Assembly: GCA_947492235.1 (NCBI GenBank)
Contig: CANLLZ010000001.1
Coordinates: 1,488,001-1,552,000, forward strand
Origin: an uncultured Altererythrobacter sp.
GTDB lineage: Bacteria > Pseudomonadota > Alphaproteobacteria > Sphingomonadales > Sphingomonadaceae
DNA length: 64,000 nt
Direction: 5' to 3'
In this document: positions 47,705 through 57,774 of the stretch, piece after piece
How the letters are laid out: the number at the start of each line of letters is the position of its first letter
Numbering within the stretch: position 1 is the stretch's first letter
Program-made: the position numbers and the translations under genes
The notes under the pieces: model-generated
The model's database searches: none
The model's input: the letters and a program-made list of their open reading frames with translations, nothing else
Told to the model about the DNA's origin: nothing

Positions 47705-47904
47705 CTGATATTCCCCTAATATTCAACTTGCCAAACCATCCGCTTCCGACGACTCGGCAAGACCCAAGGACGTTCACCTTACGGTTTATTCATCTTTTGG
47801 AAAGCCCCTCGAACAGCAATTTCTTGCAAAAGTAGTGTGCTAGTTATCGTTTTGTTGCGCTGCACAAATTTTCCGCATGTGCGAACGTCGCGGGAGCAGC
47901 GCTG

Positions 47905-48579
47905 CTAAACCCCGGTGACCGGCTCCGGCTGAGGGTTGTTGGGAGTCAGGATCAGGACGTTGTCCTCTACCCGCCAGCCGGCCAACCTGCTCAGCAGGTT
48001 CATGCCGATGACATTGGTTTCACCCAGATTGGGGGCGATCACGGCATCCAGCCCGCGCGCCGCAACATTGCCGAAGCGCATTTCATCGATGCTGGTCATC
48101 GACACAGTGATCGTGCCATTCGCTGTCGTCATCTGGACCGGCAGGCGCTGACGGTTCGGCTCCAGCCCTGCCGCATCGGCCGTCGCCTGCGATATGGCCG
48201 TCAGCGTGGCCCCGGTATCGACCAGAAAATCTGCCTCCACGCCGTTGACCTGCGCCGTCAGCCAGAAATGGCCATCCTGCGCTAGCGGGACCCGCGTCTC
48301 TTCCCCCACCACCGTTTGCTCGGGCAGGCCGATACCGGGCATGGCGATATCCAGCCGGGGATCGAGCCGGGCAATCTGCAGGACAACCGTGACCAGCACC
48401 CCGACCAGCACCAGCGTGCTGCCGGTGCGGACCAGTCTGCCGAGCGGGATCTGCCGACGGATCATCACCGCGCCCAGCCAGCCCGCCAGCATTGCGCCTA
48501 CTGCCAGCATCAGCAACTGCGATTGCGGGATGGCCGCAATTTGCTCGGCGGCGCTATCGAAGAGGGCTTTCAAATCCAT
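47905..48579 (-). CDS. Membrane-anchored retropepsin-like aspartic protease (TIGR02281 type)
   Basis: 224 aa. Two N-terminal membrane segments (about 22-40 and 54-70), then a periplasmic single-lobe aspartic protease domain with FLVDTGATLTAIS (Asp121) and ANLGETNVIGMNLLSRL-like closure. The family acts as homodimers. No neighbour gives a substrate. Confidence 0.88.
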   Translation of the reverse strand: MDLKALFDSAAEQIAAIPQSQLLMLAVGAMLAGWLGAVMIRRQIPLGRLVRTGSTLVLVGVLVTVVLQIARLDPRLDIAMPGIGLPEQTVVGEETRVPLAQDGHFWLTAQVNGVEADFLVDTGATLTAISQATADAAGLEPNRQRLPVQMTTANGTITVSMTSIDEMRFGNVAARGLDAVIAPNLGETNVIGMNLLSRLAGWRVEDNVLILTPNNPQPEPVTGV

Positions 48580-48667
48580 GGCCTACGCATTCTAATGGAA
48601 GGGGAGTGGCGCATACATGAATACTGTCGCTCGCAGGCCGGGTGGCTAATATACCAGTACAGACCAC

Positions 48668-49615
48668 TTACCCCTCGATCGCCCGCGCCAGACTGTCGCC
48701 TGAGACCCACGCGCCTTCGATACGCGGATTGGCTAGCCAGTCACCGCAAACACCCAGGCCTTTGTCCTCGTCCCATAGCATAGGCGAGGCGTTGCCTCCG
48801 TTTGCGGGCTTCTCCGCCATGGCATAGCGCCAGCGATGGGCTGCGCTATGCACGGGAACGCGCTTGGGAATCCCTGCCAACTCGCAGAACCGCGCCAGCA
48901 AAGCGACGGCGGCGGTTTCGGGGGCGAGCTCCAGAAATGTCTGCGACCATTGCGGCGAGGCGTGGATAACCCAGTGCTCGCCAGCGTCCCGTCCCGGCTT
49001 GGACGCGCCGCGCGCCGCCCATGCAATGTCGCTGTCTTGAAACACGTCGTTCAAAGGAAGCTTCTCTGCAAAGCTCGCCATCAGTGCCCAGCAGGGCTGC
49101 GATGTGCTTGCCGCGGCTTGCCCGGACCAGTCGGGGGCCGCTTCCGCCAGAAGATCGGCGGCCTGCTCGGCGGGAATGGCGACGACGACCTGCGCGAATT
49201 GCTCCGCCGGGCGGTCGCCCTCGAAGCTCAACTGCCAACATGTGTCATTGCGTGAGAGCGTTTGAACGCGGGTACCCCAATGCACTTTCAGCGCCTCGGC
49301 CATATGTTGGAGCGGCGCATTCATGCCGGGCGTGCCAACCAAAGCCTCCTCACCAGCCGCTGGCCACGATGCGACCACGCCGGCTTTCCGCCAATTGTCG
49401 ACTGCCTCAATAAAGGCGGGATCGCGCGCTGTGAAATATTGCGCCCCGTGATCGAAACGCACGGTTTCCCCGTTTACCTCCGCCCGACGCGTGGCCATCC
49501 GTCCGCCGGGGCCGCGCCCTTTATCGAAAAGCACAACGGAGCGCCCGCTCGCCGCCAAACGTGTGGCGCAGGCGAGTCCGGCCATTCCGGCGCCAATGAT
49601 CGCAATATCGCTCAT
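48668..49615 (-). CDS. Renalase-like FAD-dependent oxidoreductase
   Basis: 315 aa. N-terminal FAD fold IAIIGAGMAGLACATRLAASGRSVVLFDKGRGPGGRMATRR, then RFDHGAQYFTARDP, and the C-terminal AWVSGDSLARAIEG that closes FAD. It resembles renalase-type amine or NADH oxidases. It starts 3 bases after egtD and is cotranscribed with egtB and egtD, so a link to ergothioneine or histidine betaine metabolism is possible but unproven. Confidence 0.85.
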   Translation of the reverse strand: MSDIAIIGAGMAGLACATRLAASGRSVVLFDKGRGPGGRMATRRAEVNGETVRFDHGAQYFTARDPAFIEAVDNWRKAGVVASWPAAGEEALVGTPGMNAPLQHMAEALKVHWGTRVQTLSRNDTCWQLSFEGDRPAEQFAQVVVAIPAEQAADLLAEAAPDWSGQAAASTSQPCWALMASFAEKLPLNDVFQDSDIAWAARGASKPGRDAGEHWVIHASPQWSQTFLELAPETAAVALLARFCELAGIPKRVPVHSAAHRWRYAMAEKPANGGNASPMLWDEDKGLGVCGDWLANPRIEGAWVSGDSLARAIEG

Positions 49616-49618
49616 CGC

Positions 49619-50605
49619 CTAGGGCGCGGTGCGCGGGATGGTGGCTTCGGCCAGCACGACGCTGAACCGCTCCCCGCTGTCGAGCCAACGCTGCACCGGA
49701 GTCCAGCCGCCCGCCAGCAGAAGCGTGTTGGCACTGCGGCGCTTGAATTTGTGGCTGTTCTCGGTGTGGATTGTCTCGCCCTTCCCCATGGTGAAGCCCT
49801 CGCCTGCTACCTCGAAGGACAGATCGGTTTGCGCGACCAGATGCATTTCGATGCGCGCGAAATCATCGTTCCAGCGCGCTTCGTGAGAAAAGCTGTCTAC
49901 CGGGATGGTGCCGCCCAGTTCCCGATTGATCCGGCGCGCCAGATTGAGATTGAATTCGGCCGTTACGCCGCCCGCATCATCGTAGGCCGCCTCCAGAACG
50001 GCGCGGTCTTTCACCAGATCCATCCCGATCAGCAGTTGCGAGCTCTCGCCCAATGTCTCGCGCATCGTACGCAGCAGATCGACCGCCGTGCGCGGGACCA
50101 TATTGCCAATGGTTGAGCCGGGGAAGAAGCCGAGCTTGGGCATATCCGCCACGGCTTCTGGCAATTCCACCCGGCGCATGAAGTCGGCCTCCACCGGATA
50201 GACCGGCAGACCGGGAAATTTGGCCGACAGGTCGGCAGCAGCCGCGCGCAGGAAGTCTCCTGCAATGTCGAGCGGTACGTAAGCGGCCGGGTCGATTGCC
50301 TCGAGCAATAGCGGGGTTTTGACCGACGAACCGCTGCCGAACTCCACCACTGCCCGCCCCGGCCCAATTGAAGCGGCGAATTCAGCACCACGCGCTTCCA
50401 GAATCTCCCGCTCGCTGCGCGTGGGATAGTATTCCGGAACCTTCGTAATATCTTCGAACAATTGCGAACCCGCATCGTCATACAGCCACCGCGCAGGCAG
50501 TGCCTTGGGGTTCTGGCGCAGACCCTCCAGCACGTCGGCACGGAAAGCGCGGTCGATGCCGTCATCGTCCCTATCAACCAGTTTCAGTCCGGAATTCTCG
50601 GCCAT
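49619..50605 (-). CDS. egtD: L-histidine N-alpha-methyltransferase
   Basis: 328 aa. It trimethylates histidine to hercynine with AdoMet, the first step of ergothioneine synthesis. The pattern WLYDDAGSQLFEDITKVPEYYPTRSEREIL at the start is specific for EgtD, with VVEFGSGSSVKTPLLLEA (AdoMet loop), FFPGSTIGNM, and RIEMHLVAQTDLSFEV at the end. ATG 50605 shares one base with the egtB stop (TGATG), so translation is coupled. Confidence 0.94.
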   Translation of the reverse strand: MAENSGLKLVDRDDDGIDRAFRADVLEGLRQNPKALPARWLYDDAGSQLFEDITKVPEYYPTRSEREILEARGAEFAASIGPGRAVVEFGSGSSVKTPLLLEAIDPAAYVPLDIAGDFLRAAAADLSAKFPGLPVYPVEADFMRRVELPEAVADMPKLGFFPGSTIGNMVPRTAVDLLRTMRETLGESSQLLIGMDLVKDRAVLEAAYDDAGGVTAEFNLNLARRINRELGGTIPVDSFSHEARWNDDFARIEMHLVAQTDLSFEVAGEGFTMGKGETIHTENSHKFKRRSANTLLLAGGWTPVQRWLDSGERFSVVLAEATIPRTAP

Positions 50606-51876
50606 CAAATATCCTTTGCCAGCCTCAGGCCCGTGAACTGCCAGCGCTGGTGAGGGTAGAAAAAATTGCGATAGGAGGCACGGCTGTGCCCGCGCACCGT
50701 GGCGCAGCTGGCGCCCTTCAGCACGAACTGCCCGCTCATGAATTTGCCATTATACTCGCCGACCGCGCCGGATGCAGGCTCGAAACGCGGGTAAGGCAGA
50801 TAGGCACTGCGGGTGAATTGCCAACAATCGCCGAACAGGTCGCCCGTCCCGGTGGGCGCGACCGGCCCGGCATGATCGAGCTGGTTGCCCGCTGCCGGAT
50901 CGTGCGCTTGTGCTTCGTCCGGCTGCTGACCTCGCGCGATGGCTTCCCACTCGAACTCGGTCGGCAGACGCGCATCTGCCCAAGTGGCAAAGGCGTCGGC
51001 CTCGTAATAGGAGATATGGGTGACAGGCGCATGCGGATCCCGTTCCTGCCAGCCCTGCAGAGTAAAGTGTTCGCCTGCGCGCCAGTAATCAGGCGAGGCG
51101 ATGCGGCTTTCCTGCACCCAGCCCCATCCATCAGACAGCCACAAGGCCGCATTGTCATATCCGCCATCGGCGATGAACGCGCTCCACTCGGCATTGGTGA
51201 CGAGAGTATCGGCCAGAGCAAACGGTTCCAACAGGACGCGGTGCCGAGGCCCTTCACAGTCGAAGGCAAAACCGTCTCCATCATGCCCTATAAGGGCGAT
51301 GCCGCCGGGATGTTCTTGCCAGCCGCGTTCCCGACTGGTCGAGGAAGGCGGCGTCCCTTCCCACATCGCCGCACCCAGCGGATTGCGGGACAGCGCGTGC
51401 TTGATATCGGTCAGCAGCAATTCCTGATGCTGTTGCTCATGCGCAAAGCCCAGTTCGATCAGCGGGGCGAGTTCCTCCCGCTGAAACAAGGGGCGCATGG
51501 CCGCATCGACATGGGCGCGCCAGTCGAGGATTTCCTGCACTGTCGGTCGCGACAACATCCCGCGGGCAAAGCGCGCAATCCGCTCTCCTTCAGCCTCGTA
51601 ATAGGAATTGAAAACGAACGGCCAGTCGTCGTTGTACAGCGCGTATCCGTCCAGATGATCACGCAGCAGGAACGTCTCCCAAAACCAGGTGACGTGCGCG
51701 AGATGCCACTTCGCTGGCGAGGCATCTTCCATCGACTGGATGGTCGCATCGCTTTCCGAAAGGGGCGCCGCCAGCGCCTCGGTCAGCGCGCGGGTGGAGC
51801 GGTACTTCCCGGCAAGATCGGGGCCAGCCTCGTGAAACGGGCGGGCGGCTGTGGCAATCATCGCTAGACCCTTCAT
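50605..51876 (-). CDS. egtB: Ergothioneine synthase EgtB (sulfoxide synthase)
   Basis: 423 aa. A DinB-like N-terminal half with the iron site HEQQHQE (His146, His150, Glu152) and WHLAHVTWFWETF, and an FGE-sulfatase-like C-terminal half (PTEFEWEAIARG, KGASCATVRGHSRASYRNFFYPHQRWQFTGLRLAKD). It joins hercynine and a thiol through a C-S bond with oxygen. It is first in the operon before egtD. Confidence 0.94.
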   Translation of the reverse strand: MKGLAMIATAARPFHEAGPDLAGKYRSTRALTEALAAPLSESDATIQSMEDASPAKWHLAHVTWFWETFLLRDHLDGYALYNDDWPFVFNSYYEAEGERIARFARGMLSRPTVQEILDWRAHVDAAMRPLFQREELAPLIELGFAHEQQHQELLLTDIKHALSRNPLGAAMWEGTPPSSTSRERGWQEHPGGIALIGHDGDGFAFDCEGPRHRVLLEPFALADTLVTNAEWSAFIADGGYDNAALWLSDGWGWVQESRIASPDYWRAGEHFTLQGWQERDPHAPVTHISYYEADAFATWADARLPTEFEWEAIARGQQPDEAQAHDPAAGNQLDHAGPVAPTGTGDLFGDCWQFTRSAYLPYPRFEPASGAVGEYNGKFMSGQFVLKGASCATVRGHSRASYRNFFYPHQRWQFTGLRLAKDI

Positions 51877-51998
51877 CGGCGACCGGTCGAGGCATAACCA
51901 TGAACGAGCCTGCCCGATAAGAAAAGGGGGACTAAGGATGCATCCCCTGCCCGCCCCACTTCCGAGAAACGCGCCTTAAACCACTGCTTTTCCAGTGC

Positions 51999-53372
51999 TC
52001 AGGCGGCGTCGGCCTGCGCTTCGCTCGCCGCCATCTTGAGCATGTCGGCAATGCTGAATGCCAGCTCGATCGACTGCGCCGCGTTGAGGCGCGGGTCGCA
52101 ATGCGTGTGATAGCGGTCGTTCAAACCGGCATCGGTGATTGCCACGGCTCCGCCGACGCATTCGGTCACATCCTGTCCGGTCATTTCCAAATGGATACCG
52201 CCGGCGTGGGTGCCTTCCGCGCGGTGGACGGCGAAGAAGCCGCGCACTTCTGCCTGTATCCGGTCGAAGGGCCGCGTTTTGTAGCCACTGTCGGCCTTCA
52301 CCACATTGCCGTGCATCGGGTCGCAGCTCCAGACCACGGGGTGCCCTTCACGCTGCACAGCGCGCACGAGGCGCGGCAGGCCGGCCTCCACCTTGTCGTG
52401 CCCGAACCGGCTGATCAGGGTAATCCGCCCCGGCTCGCGCGCCGGGTTCAGCGTATCGAGCAGTTTCAGCAGGTCGTCCGGCTCCAGCGAAGGGCCGCAC
52501 TTCATGCCCAGCGGATTGCCGACACCGCGCGCGAATTCAATATGCGCACTGCCTTCGAACCGCGTCCGGTCACCGATCCAGAGCATGTGTGCGCTGCAAT
52601 TATACCAGTCTCCGGTGAGCGAATCGCGCCGCGCCATCGCCTGCTCGTAAGGCAGCAGCAGCGCCTCGTGGCTGGTGTAGAAACTGGTGCCCTGCAATTG
52701 CGGCACGGTGGCGGGATCGATCCCGCAGGCTTCCATGAAATCGAGCGATTCCGAAATCCGGTCCGCTGTCTCGGCAAAGCGGTCTGCCCAAGGAGAGCGG
52801 CCCATGAAATCGAGCGTCCACTGGTGGACCTGTCGCAGATTGGCATAGCCGCCGCCGGCAAAGGCGCGCAGCAGGTTCAGCGTGCTCGCCGATTGCAGAT
52901 AGGCCTTCACCATCCGCTCGGGATCGTTGCGGCGCTGGGCCGGATCGAACTCGATGCCATTGACGTTATCGCCAAAATAGCTCGGCAGAGTGACAGCCCC
53001 CTGGGTTTCCGTGTCCGAACTGCGCGGCTTGGCGAACTGGCCGGCCATCCGCCCGACTTTCACCACCGGCAGCTTCCCGGCAAAGGTCAGGACCACCGCC
53101 ATCTGCAGGATAACGCGGAAGGTATCGCGGATATTGTTCGGGTGAAATTCGGCGAAGCTTTCCGCGCAATCGCCGCCTTGCAGCAGAAAGGCATCGCCCG
53201 CCGCCACCTCGGCCAGATCGTTCTTCAGCGCGCGCGCTTCACCGGCAAAGACCAGCGGCGGATAATCCTTCAGCGTCGCCTCGGCTGCGGCCAAAGCGTC
53301 GGCATCTTCATATTTGGGAAGATGCCGTGCCTCGTGCGATTTCCAGCTGTCGGGGGACCAATTCTGCGCCAT
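51999..53372 (-). CDS. 3-deoxy-7-phosphoheptulonate synthase, class II
   Basis: 457 aa, the plant-like class II (AroA-II) DAHP synthase that starts the shikimate pathway. Marks: [96 protein letters not shown] 53372 gives [10 protein letters not shown], the usual alphaproteobacterial start. Confidence 0.96.
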   Translation of the reverse strand: MAQNWSPDSWKSHEARHLPKYEDADALAAAEATLKDYPPLVFAGEARALKNDLAEVAAGDAFLLQGGDCAESFAEFHPNNIRDTFRVILQMAVVLTFAGKLPVVKVGRMAGQFAKPRSSDTETQGAVTLPSYFGDNVNGIEFDPAQRRNDPERMVKAYLQSASTLNLLRAFAGGGYANLRQVHQWTLDFMGRSPWADRFAETADRISESLDFMEACGIDPATVPQLQGTSFYTSHEALLLPYEQAMARRDSLTGDWYNCSAHMLWIGDRTRFEGSAHIEFARGVGNPLGMKCGPSLEPDDLLKLLDTLNPAREPGRITLISRFGHDKVEAGLPRLVRAVQREGHPVVWSCDPMHGNVVKADSGYKTRPFDRIQAEVRGFFAVHRAEGTHAGGIHLEMTGQDVTECVGGAVAITDAGLNDRYHTHCDPRLNAAQSIELAFSIADMLKMAASEAQADAA

Positions 53373-53501
53373 TGTCTGCCAATCTTGTCTTGTGTGCGGA
53401 TACAACAATACCGCCCCCGCCCCCGATAGGGCAAGCGAAGGAATGGTTTAGCGGCGGCTTATCTGGCTACGGACCGCAGGACAGTCCCACGAAGCACCAG
53501 C

Positions 53502-56453
53502 TCACCTGCCGGTGGTCGCGCCTCTTGCTGGAGCGCTGCCTGCCTCGGCCAGATCCTGTCCTTCCGGAATAGCGGCCACCCGGTAGCCTTCACGGCCGCC
53601 GAAATATTTCGCGGCGAGGCCCTGCATTACTTCAGGCGTGGTGCGCGAATAATCGGTCAGCAGCGTGCCGAGCGAGCGAAGCCTTTCGACATCGCGGCTC
53701 GCACCCTCCAGCTGGAAAAGCCAGAACATATTGCCCGTACTGGCCCGCGTGATCAGCTGGCGCAGCGGCTCTGTCACGCGTGCCAGCTCGTCAGCATCGG
53801 GCGGATTCGCCACCAGATCGGCGGCGATCTTGTCGGCAGCGGTGAAGAAAGTCGGGACATCTTCCGGCTTCAGCTGGGCAACCGCTATAATCCGTCCGCC
53901 TTCCTCCATGTCGACGGGCCAGGTGGAACGAACCTGCGGGGCGTAGCTGGCCCCTGCCCGCTCGCGCATTTCGTCCATCAGGCGGTTGTTGAACACCGAA
54001 GTCAGGATTTCCAGCTGACGCGATTCGCGCAAGCCCGCAACGCCGGCCCCGCTGGGCCAGGCGATTACAGCAGCGGCCTGATTGGCATCGCCCCGGTGGC
54101 GCAGCACGGTCGTCTCTCCCGCTTCCGGGAAGTCGGAACCGCGCGCCGCCACCTCTGCCGGGATCGGTTCGCGTTCGGGCAAGGCACCAAAAGTGGTGCG
54201 CAGCGCTGCGATAGTTTCGTTCCGGTCGAACTCGCCGAAGATCAACAGCTCGATCGGGCCTTGTTTTAGCAGTGGCTCCCACACTTCGCGGAAACCTTCA
54301 GGGCTGGTGCCCTCCAATGCGTCCGGATCTGGCGTGGCGAAGCGTGGATCGCGGCCCCGCAGCAGATACTCCAGATCGCGGCCCAGCAATCCGCCGGGGC
54401 TGGTGGAGTAGGTGTCATAGGCGAGCCGCGACGCCGCGCGTGAGCGGTTCACCGGATTGGCATCCCAGCGCGGATCGCCCAACTTGGCAGCGAACAGGTA
54501 AAGCTGATCAGCCAGGTCCTCGCCCCGCGTCTGGGCAGAGAACGAGAACACGGCCTCTTCGATGGCGAAGTCGAAGCCCAGCTTGCGGCCTGTAGCCAGA
54601 CGGTCCAGCTCTTCCTGCCCGACATTGCCGAAGCCGCTGCCGACCAGCGCCATTTCGCCCAGGCCCACATAGGGCGCATCCTCGGCATCGAAGGCACGAT
54701 AGCCTGCGCCGAAGCGGACTTTCATGGTCACACGGCCCGGCTCCGCATCATTGGGCCACAGCAGCGCGGTAACACCGTTGGAAAGCTCGATCCGCTCGAT
54801 ATCGAGCACGCCCAGATCTTGCGAGCTCACAACCACGCCCGGTTCGCCCAGAGGGGGAAGATCGTCGAAACTGATCGTGTTCTCGGCCAGCCGCGCGCTG
54901 CTATCGGCTGCGGCATCCATCAGCAGTGCGGTCTGCACCGCCTTGCTGTCTGCCTCGCCAACCGATGGCGTCACATAGACCGAGCGCAGCACCGTCCCTT
55001 CGAACAGCGCCTTGGTCCGGGCCAGAACCGCTTCCGGCGTGACACGCGGTTTCATGTCGCGGAATACTTTCAGCACCGTGTCGGGCGAGGCAGTTGTCTC
55101 GCGGATATCGACCGCCTGCACGATGTTGTCGGCCAGCCGCGATCCGGGCGCGACGTCCTGCTCGGCAACCATGGCCACGAACGCGACTTCGAACTCGGCA
55201 TATTCGCGGGCGATTTCTTCCTCGCTCGGCGCAGTAGTGGTGGCATCGGCAATCACCGATCGGACATCCGCCAGCGCTGCTTTCCAGTCCTCGCTCAAGG
55301 GGGCGAAGGAGACGAACGTTGCATCGGATGTGCGGCTGACATCGTCCTGCTGAACCTGTGCGTAGAGATAGGAGCCGCCGCCGCGGGCGCGCGCTTCCAG
55401 ACGCCGGTTGATGAGCGCCTGTGCAAGGCCATCCATCAGCAGACCTTCATTGTAGACGATCGTGTCGTTCACCGGCCGCCACGGCCGCGCAATTGTGTAG
55501 GTAAAGGAGCGCGGAAGATCGGGCTCGACGAGCACGGTGGTCTCCCCCACCGCCGGCGAACCGGTTGAGCCTTCGGGCGCCACAGGGTCGCCGAAGTCGG
55601 GCGCAGGTTCGGGCGCGCCCTCCCCTTGCCAGTCACCGAAATACTTCTCGATCAGTCCGGCGAACACTTCGCGATCCGCGTCGCCCGCGACGGAGATCAC
55701 CACATTTTCGGGACGATACCAGCGCTTGTGGAAAGCCTGCACGGCTTCAGGCGTCGCGCCGATCAAAGTGGATTCGATACCGATCGGCGAGCGTGTCGCC
55801 AGCCGTTGTCCGGCGAAAAACGTTTCGCGGGTCGCTTCGGCCACACGCTGCCCCGCCCCGCCGCGCTCGCGCTTTTCGGCAAGCACGATGGGCACTTCGG
55901 CTTCCAGATTGCGCGCCTGCAGCACCGGCTCGCGGATCATGCCCGAGAGCAGCTTGAAGCTCTCTTCCAACTTGGCCGGGCTCGCGCCGGGCAGGTCCAG
56001 CTTATAAACCGTGTGCGTCGGGCTGGTTTCGGCATTGGTGTCGCTGCCAAAGGTCGCGCCCAGCCGCTGCCAGGTGGGAATTGCCTCGGCAAACCCGAGA
56101 TATTTGCTCTCCCGGAAAAGCAGATGCTCCAGCAAATGGGCAAAGCCCTGCTCGTCGTCCCGTTCGTGCAAGGACCCGGCGTCAATACGGATACGGATGC
56201 TCACCTGATCGGGCGGCACCCCGTTGCTGCGCACGGCATAGCGCAGGCCGTTTTTCATATCGCCGAACAGCCATTCTCGGTCGACGGGCACATCGCTGCC
56301 TTGATAGAGCCACGGAACTTCGTTTTCCCCCTGCGCGGCCTGAGGCGCGGGAACAGGCGATGCAGCCACATCTTGCGCCACCATCGGTGACGCCAAAAGA
56401 GTGACAGGCAGAACGAAAGCAAAGGGCCGTGCGGCGCGCAAAAGGAAGCTCAT
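53502..56453 (-). CDS. Secreted M16-family zinc metallopeptidase (pitrilysin-like)
   Basis: 983 aa. A signal peptide up to AQ at about 27. The zinc motif HLLEH (His106, Glu109, His110) is in the first of four M16 repeats; a second Glu follows about 75 residues later. The C-terminal half lacks the motif and completes the clam-shell. Such periplasmic peptidases degrade small peptides. ATG 56453 is chosen (MSFLLRAARPF); a start at 56474 is possible. Confidence 0.92.
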   Translation of the reverse strand: MSFLLRAARPFAFVLPVTLLASPMVAQDVAASPVPAPQAAQGENEVPWLYQGSDVPVDREWLFGDMKNGLRYAVRSNGVPPDQVSIRIRIDAGSLHERDDEQGFAHLLEHLLFRESKYLGFAEAIPTWQRLGATFGSDTNAETSPTHTVYKLDLPGASPAKLEESFKLLSGMIREPVLQARNLEAEVPIVLAEKRERGGAGQRVAEATRETFFAGQRLATRSPIGIESTLIGATPEAVQAFHKRWYRPENVVISVAGDADREVFAGLIEKYFGDWQGEGAPEPAPDFGDPVAPEGSTGSPAVGETTVLVEPDLPRSFTYTIARPWRPVNDTIVYNEGLLMDGLAQALINRRLEARARGGGSYLYAQVQQDDVSRTSDATFVSFAPLSEDWKAALADVRSVIADATTTAPSEEEIAREYAEFEVAFVAMVAEQDVAPGSRLADNIVQAVDIRETTASPDTVLKVFRDMKPRVTPEAVLARTKALFEGTVLRSVYVTPSVGEADSKAVQTALLMDAAADSSARLAENTISFDDLPPLGEPGVVVSSQDLGVLDIERIELSNGVTALLWPNDAEPGRVTMKVRFGAGYRAFDAEDAPYVGLGEMALVGSGFGNVGQEELDRLATGRKLGFDFAIEEAVFSFSAQTRGEDLADQLYLFAAKLGDPRWDANPVNRSRAASRLAYDTYSTSPGGLLGRDLEYLLRGRDPRFATPDPDALEGTSPEGFREVWEPLLKQGPIELLIFGEFDRNETIAALRTTFGALPEREPIPAEVAARGSDFPEAGETTVLRHRGDANQAAAVIAWPSGAGVAGLRESRQLEILTSVFNNRLMDEMRERAGASYAPQVRSTWPVDMEEGGRIIAVAQLKPEDVPTFFTAADKIAADLVANPPDADELARVTEPLRQLITRASTGNMFWLFQLEGASRDVERLRSLGTLLTDYSRTTPEVMQGLAAKYFGGREGYRVAAIPEGQDLAEAGSAPARGATTGR

Positions 56454-56533
56454 AGACACAGGTATAGACAGCAAAGGGGTGAAGCACGAGTGAATAGCTT
56501 GTCCCTCGCCCCTGCCGCCCCTACATTTGGTGC

Positions 56534-57115
56534 ATGTTCATCGAAACCGAGACTACGCCCAATCCGTCCACGCTCAAATTCCTGCCACAGCAGCAGGTGA
56601 TGGAGGCCGGTACCCGCGAGTTTACTTCGCCCGAGGCAGCCGAGGCTAGCCCGCTGGCACAGGCGATCTTCGATACCGGCGAAGTGACCAATGTAATGTT
56701 CGGTGGCGATTTCGTCTCGGTCTCTGCCGCGCCGGGCGTCAACTGGACCGATCTCAAGCCGCAGATCGTGGCGATTCTGCTAGACCACTTCGTCAGCCAT
56801 GCGCCGCTCTTTGCTGCGGGCACCGCAGGCGGTATTTCGGTGCCGCCTGAAGAAGATGCGATGGTGGTCGAAGATGATCCCGCCAATGCCGATATCGTTG
56901 CGCAAATCCACGAGCTGCTGGAAACCCGCGTGCGCCCTGCCGTCGCCAGCGACGGTGGCGACATTGCCTATCGCGGGTTTAAGGATGGGATCGTCTATCT
57001 GGGCATGCAGGGCGCCTGCGCCGGATGCCCCAGCTCCACCGCCACGCTGAAGCACGGCATCGAAGGTTTGCTGAAACATTATGTGCCGGAGGTCGTTGAA
57101 GTCCGCGCAGCATAA
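56534..57115 (+). CDS. NfuA-type Fe-S carrier
   Basis: 193 aa. N-terminal Nfu domain (MFIETETTPNPSTLKFLP) and C-terminal NifU domain with GACAGCPSS (Cys162, Cys165), which holds a [4Fe-4S] cluster between two subunits. It passes clusters to apoproteins. A role in feeding MiaB, encoded 4 kb further on, is possible. Confidence 0.94.
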   Translation: MFIETETTPNPSTLKFLPQQQVMEAGTREFTSPEAAEASPLAQAIFDTGEVTNVMFGGDFVSVSAAPGVNWTDLKPQIVAILLDHFVSHAPLFAAGTAGGISVPPEEDAMVVEDDPANADIVAQIHELLETRVRPAVASDGGDIAYRGFKDGIVYLGMQGACAGCPSSTATLKHGIEGLLKHYVPEVVEVRAA

Positions 57116-57134
57116 ATTTTTCAGCGGAGTACCA

Positions 57135-57743
57135 ATGACCAAACAATACCACGACAACGTCCTGCCGGGCGAAGCCCTCGACCAGATTTTCCGCGATGCG
57201 CGGACCTATAACGGTTGGCTGGATAAACCTGTCTCGCAAGATCAAATCGAGGCGATTTACGATCTGATGAAGATGGCCCCCACCTCTGCGAATATGCAGC
57301 CGGGCCGCTTCGTCTGGGTCACCAGTCAGGAACAGAAGGACAAGCTGGCCGAGCTGGCCTCCGAAGGCAACAAAGACAAAATCCGCGCCGCACCGGTCAC
57401 CGTCATCATCGGCTACGACATCGATTTCCACGAGGAACTGCCCTGGCTGTTCCCCCATACCGACGCCAAAAGCTGGTTCGAGGGCGACGAAGAGGGCCGC
57501 AAGGAAGGCGCGTTTCGTAACTCGGCTTTGCAGGGTGCTTACCTCATCCTGGCCGCGCGTTCGATCGGGCTCGATTGCGGACCGATGTCGGGCGTCGATC
57601 TGGACGGCGTGACGAAGGAATTCTTCGCCGATCAACCTCGCGTGAAGGCCGACTGGATTTGCTCCATAGGCTATGGCGACACGACTACGATTTTCGACCG
57701 CAGCCCGCGTCCCGATTTTGCGAAGTTCAATACAGTCGTCTGA
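57135..57743 (+). CDS. RutE-like nitroreductase family protein
   Basis: 202 aa, FMN-binding nitroreductase fold of the RutE (malonic semialdehyde reductase) subfamily: IFRDARTYNGWLDKPVSQDQIEAIYDLMKMAPTSANMQPGRFVWV, ILAARSIGLDCGPMSG, and GDTTTIFDRSPRPDF. No rut operon is present, so the pyrimidine role is not certain. ATG 57135 has a GGAGT site. Confidence 0.9.
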   Translation: MTKQYHDNVLPGEALDQIFRDARTYNGWLDKPVSQDQIEAIYDLMKMAPTSANMQPGRFVWVTSQEQKDKLAELASEGNKDKIRAAPVTVIIGYDIDFHEELPWLFPHTDAKSWFEGDEEGRKEGAFRNSALQGAYLILAARSIGLDCGPMSGVDLDGVTKEFFADQPRVKADWICSIGYGDTTTIFDRSPRPDFAKFNTVV

Positions 57744-57774
57744 GGTTTCGCACCTGAAACCTTGAGCGAAACGC

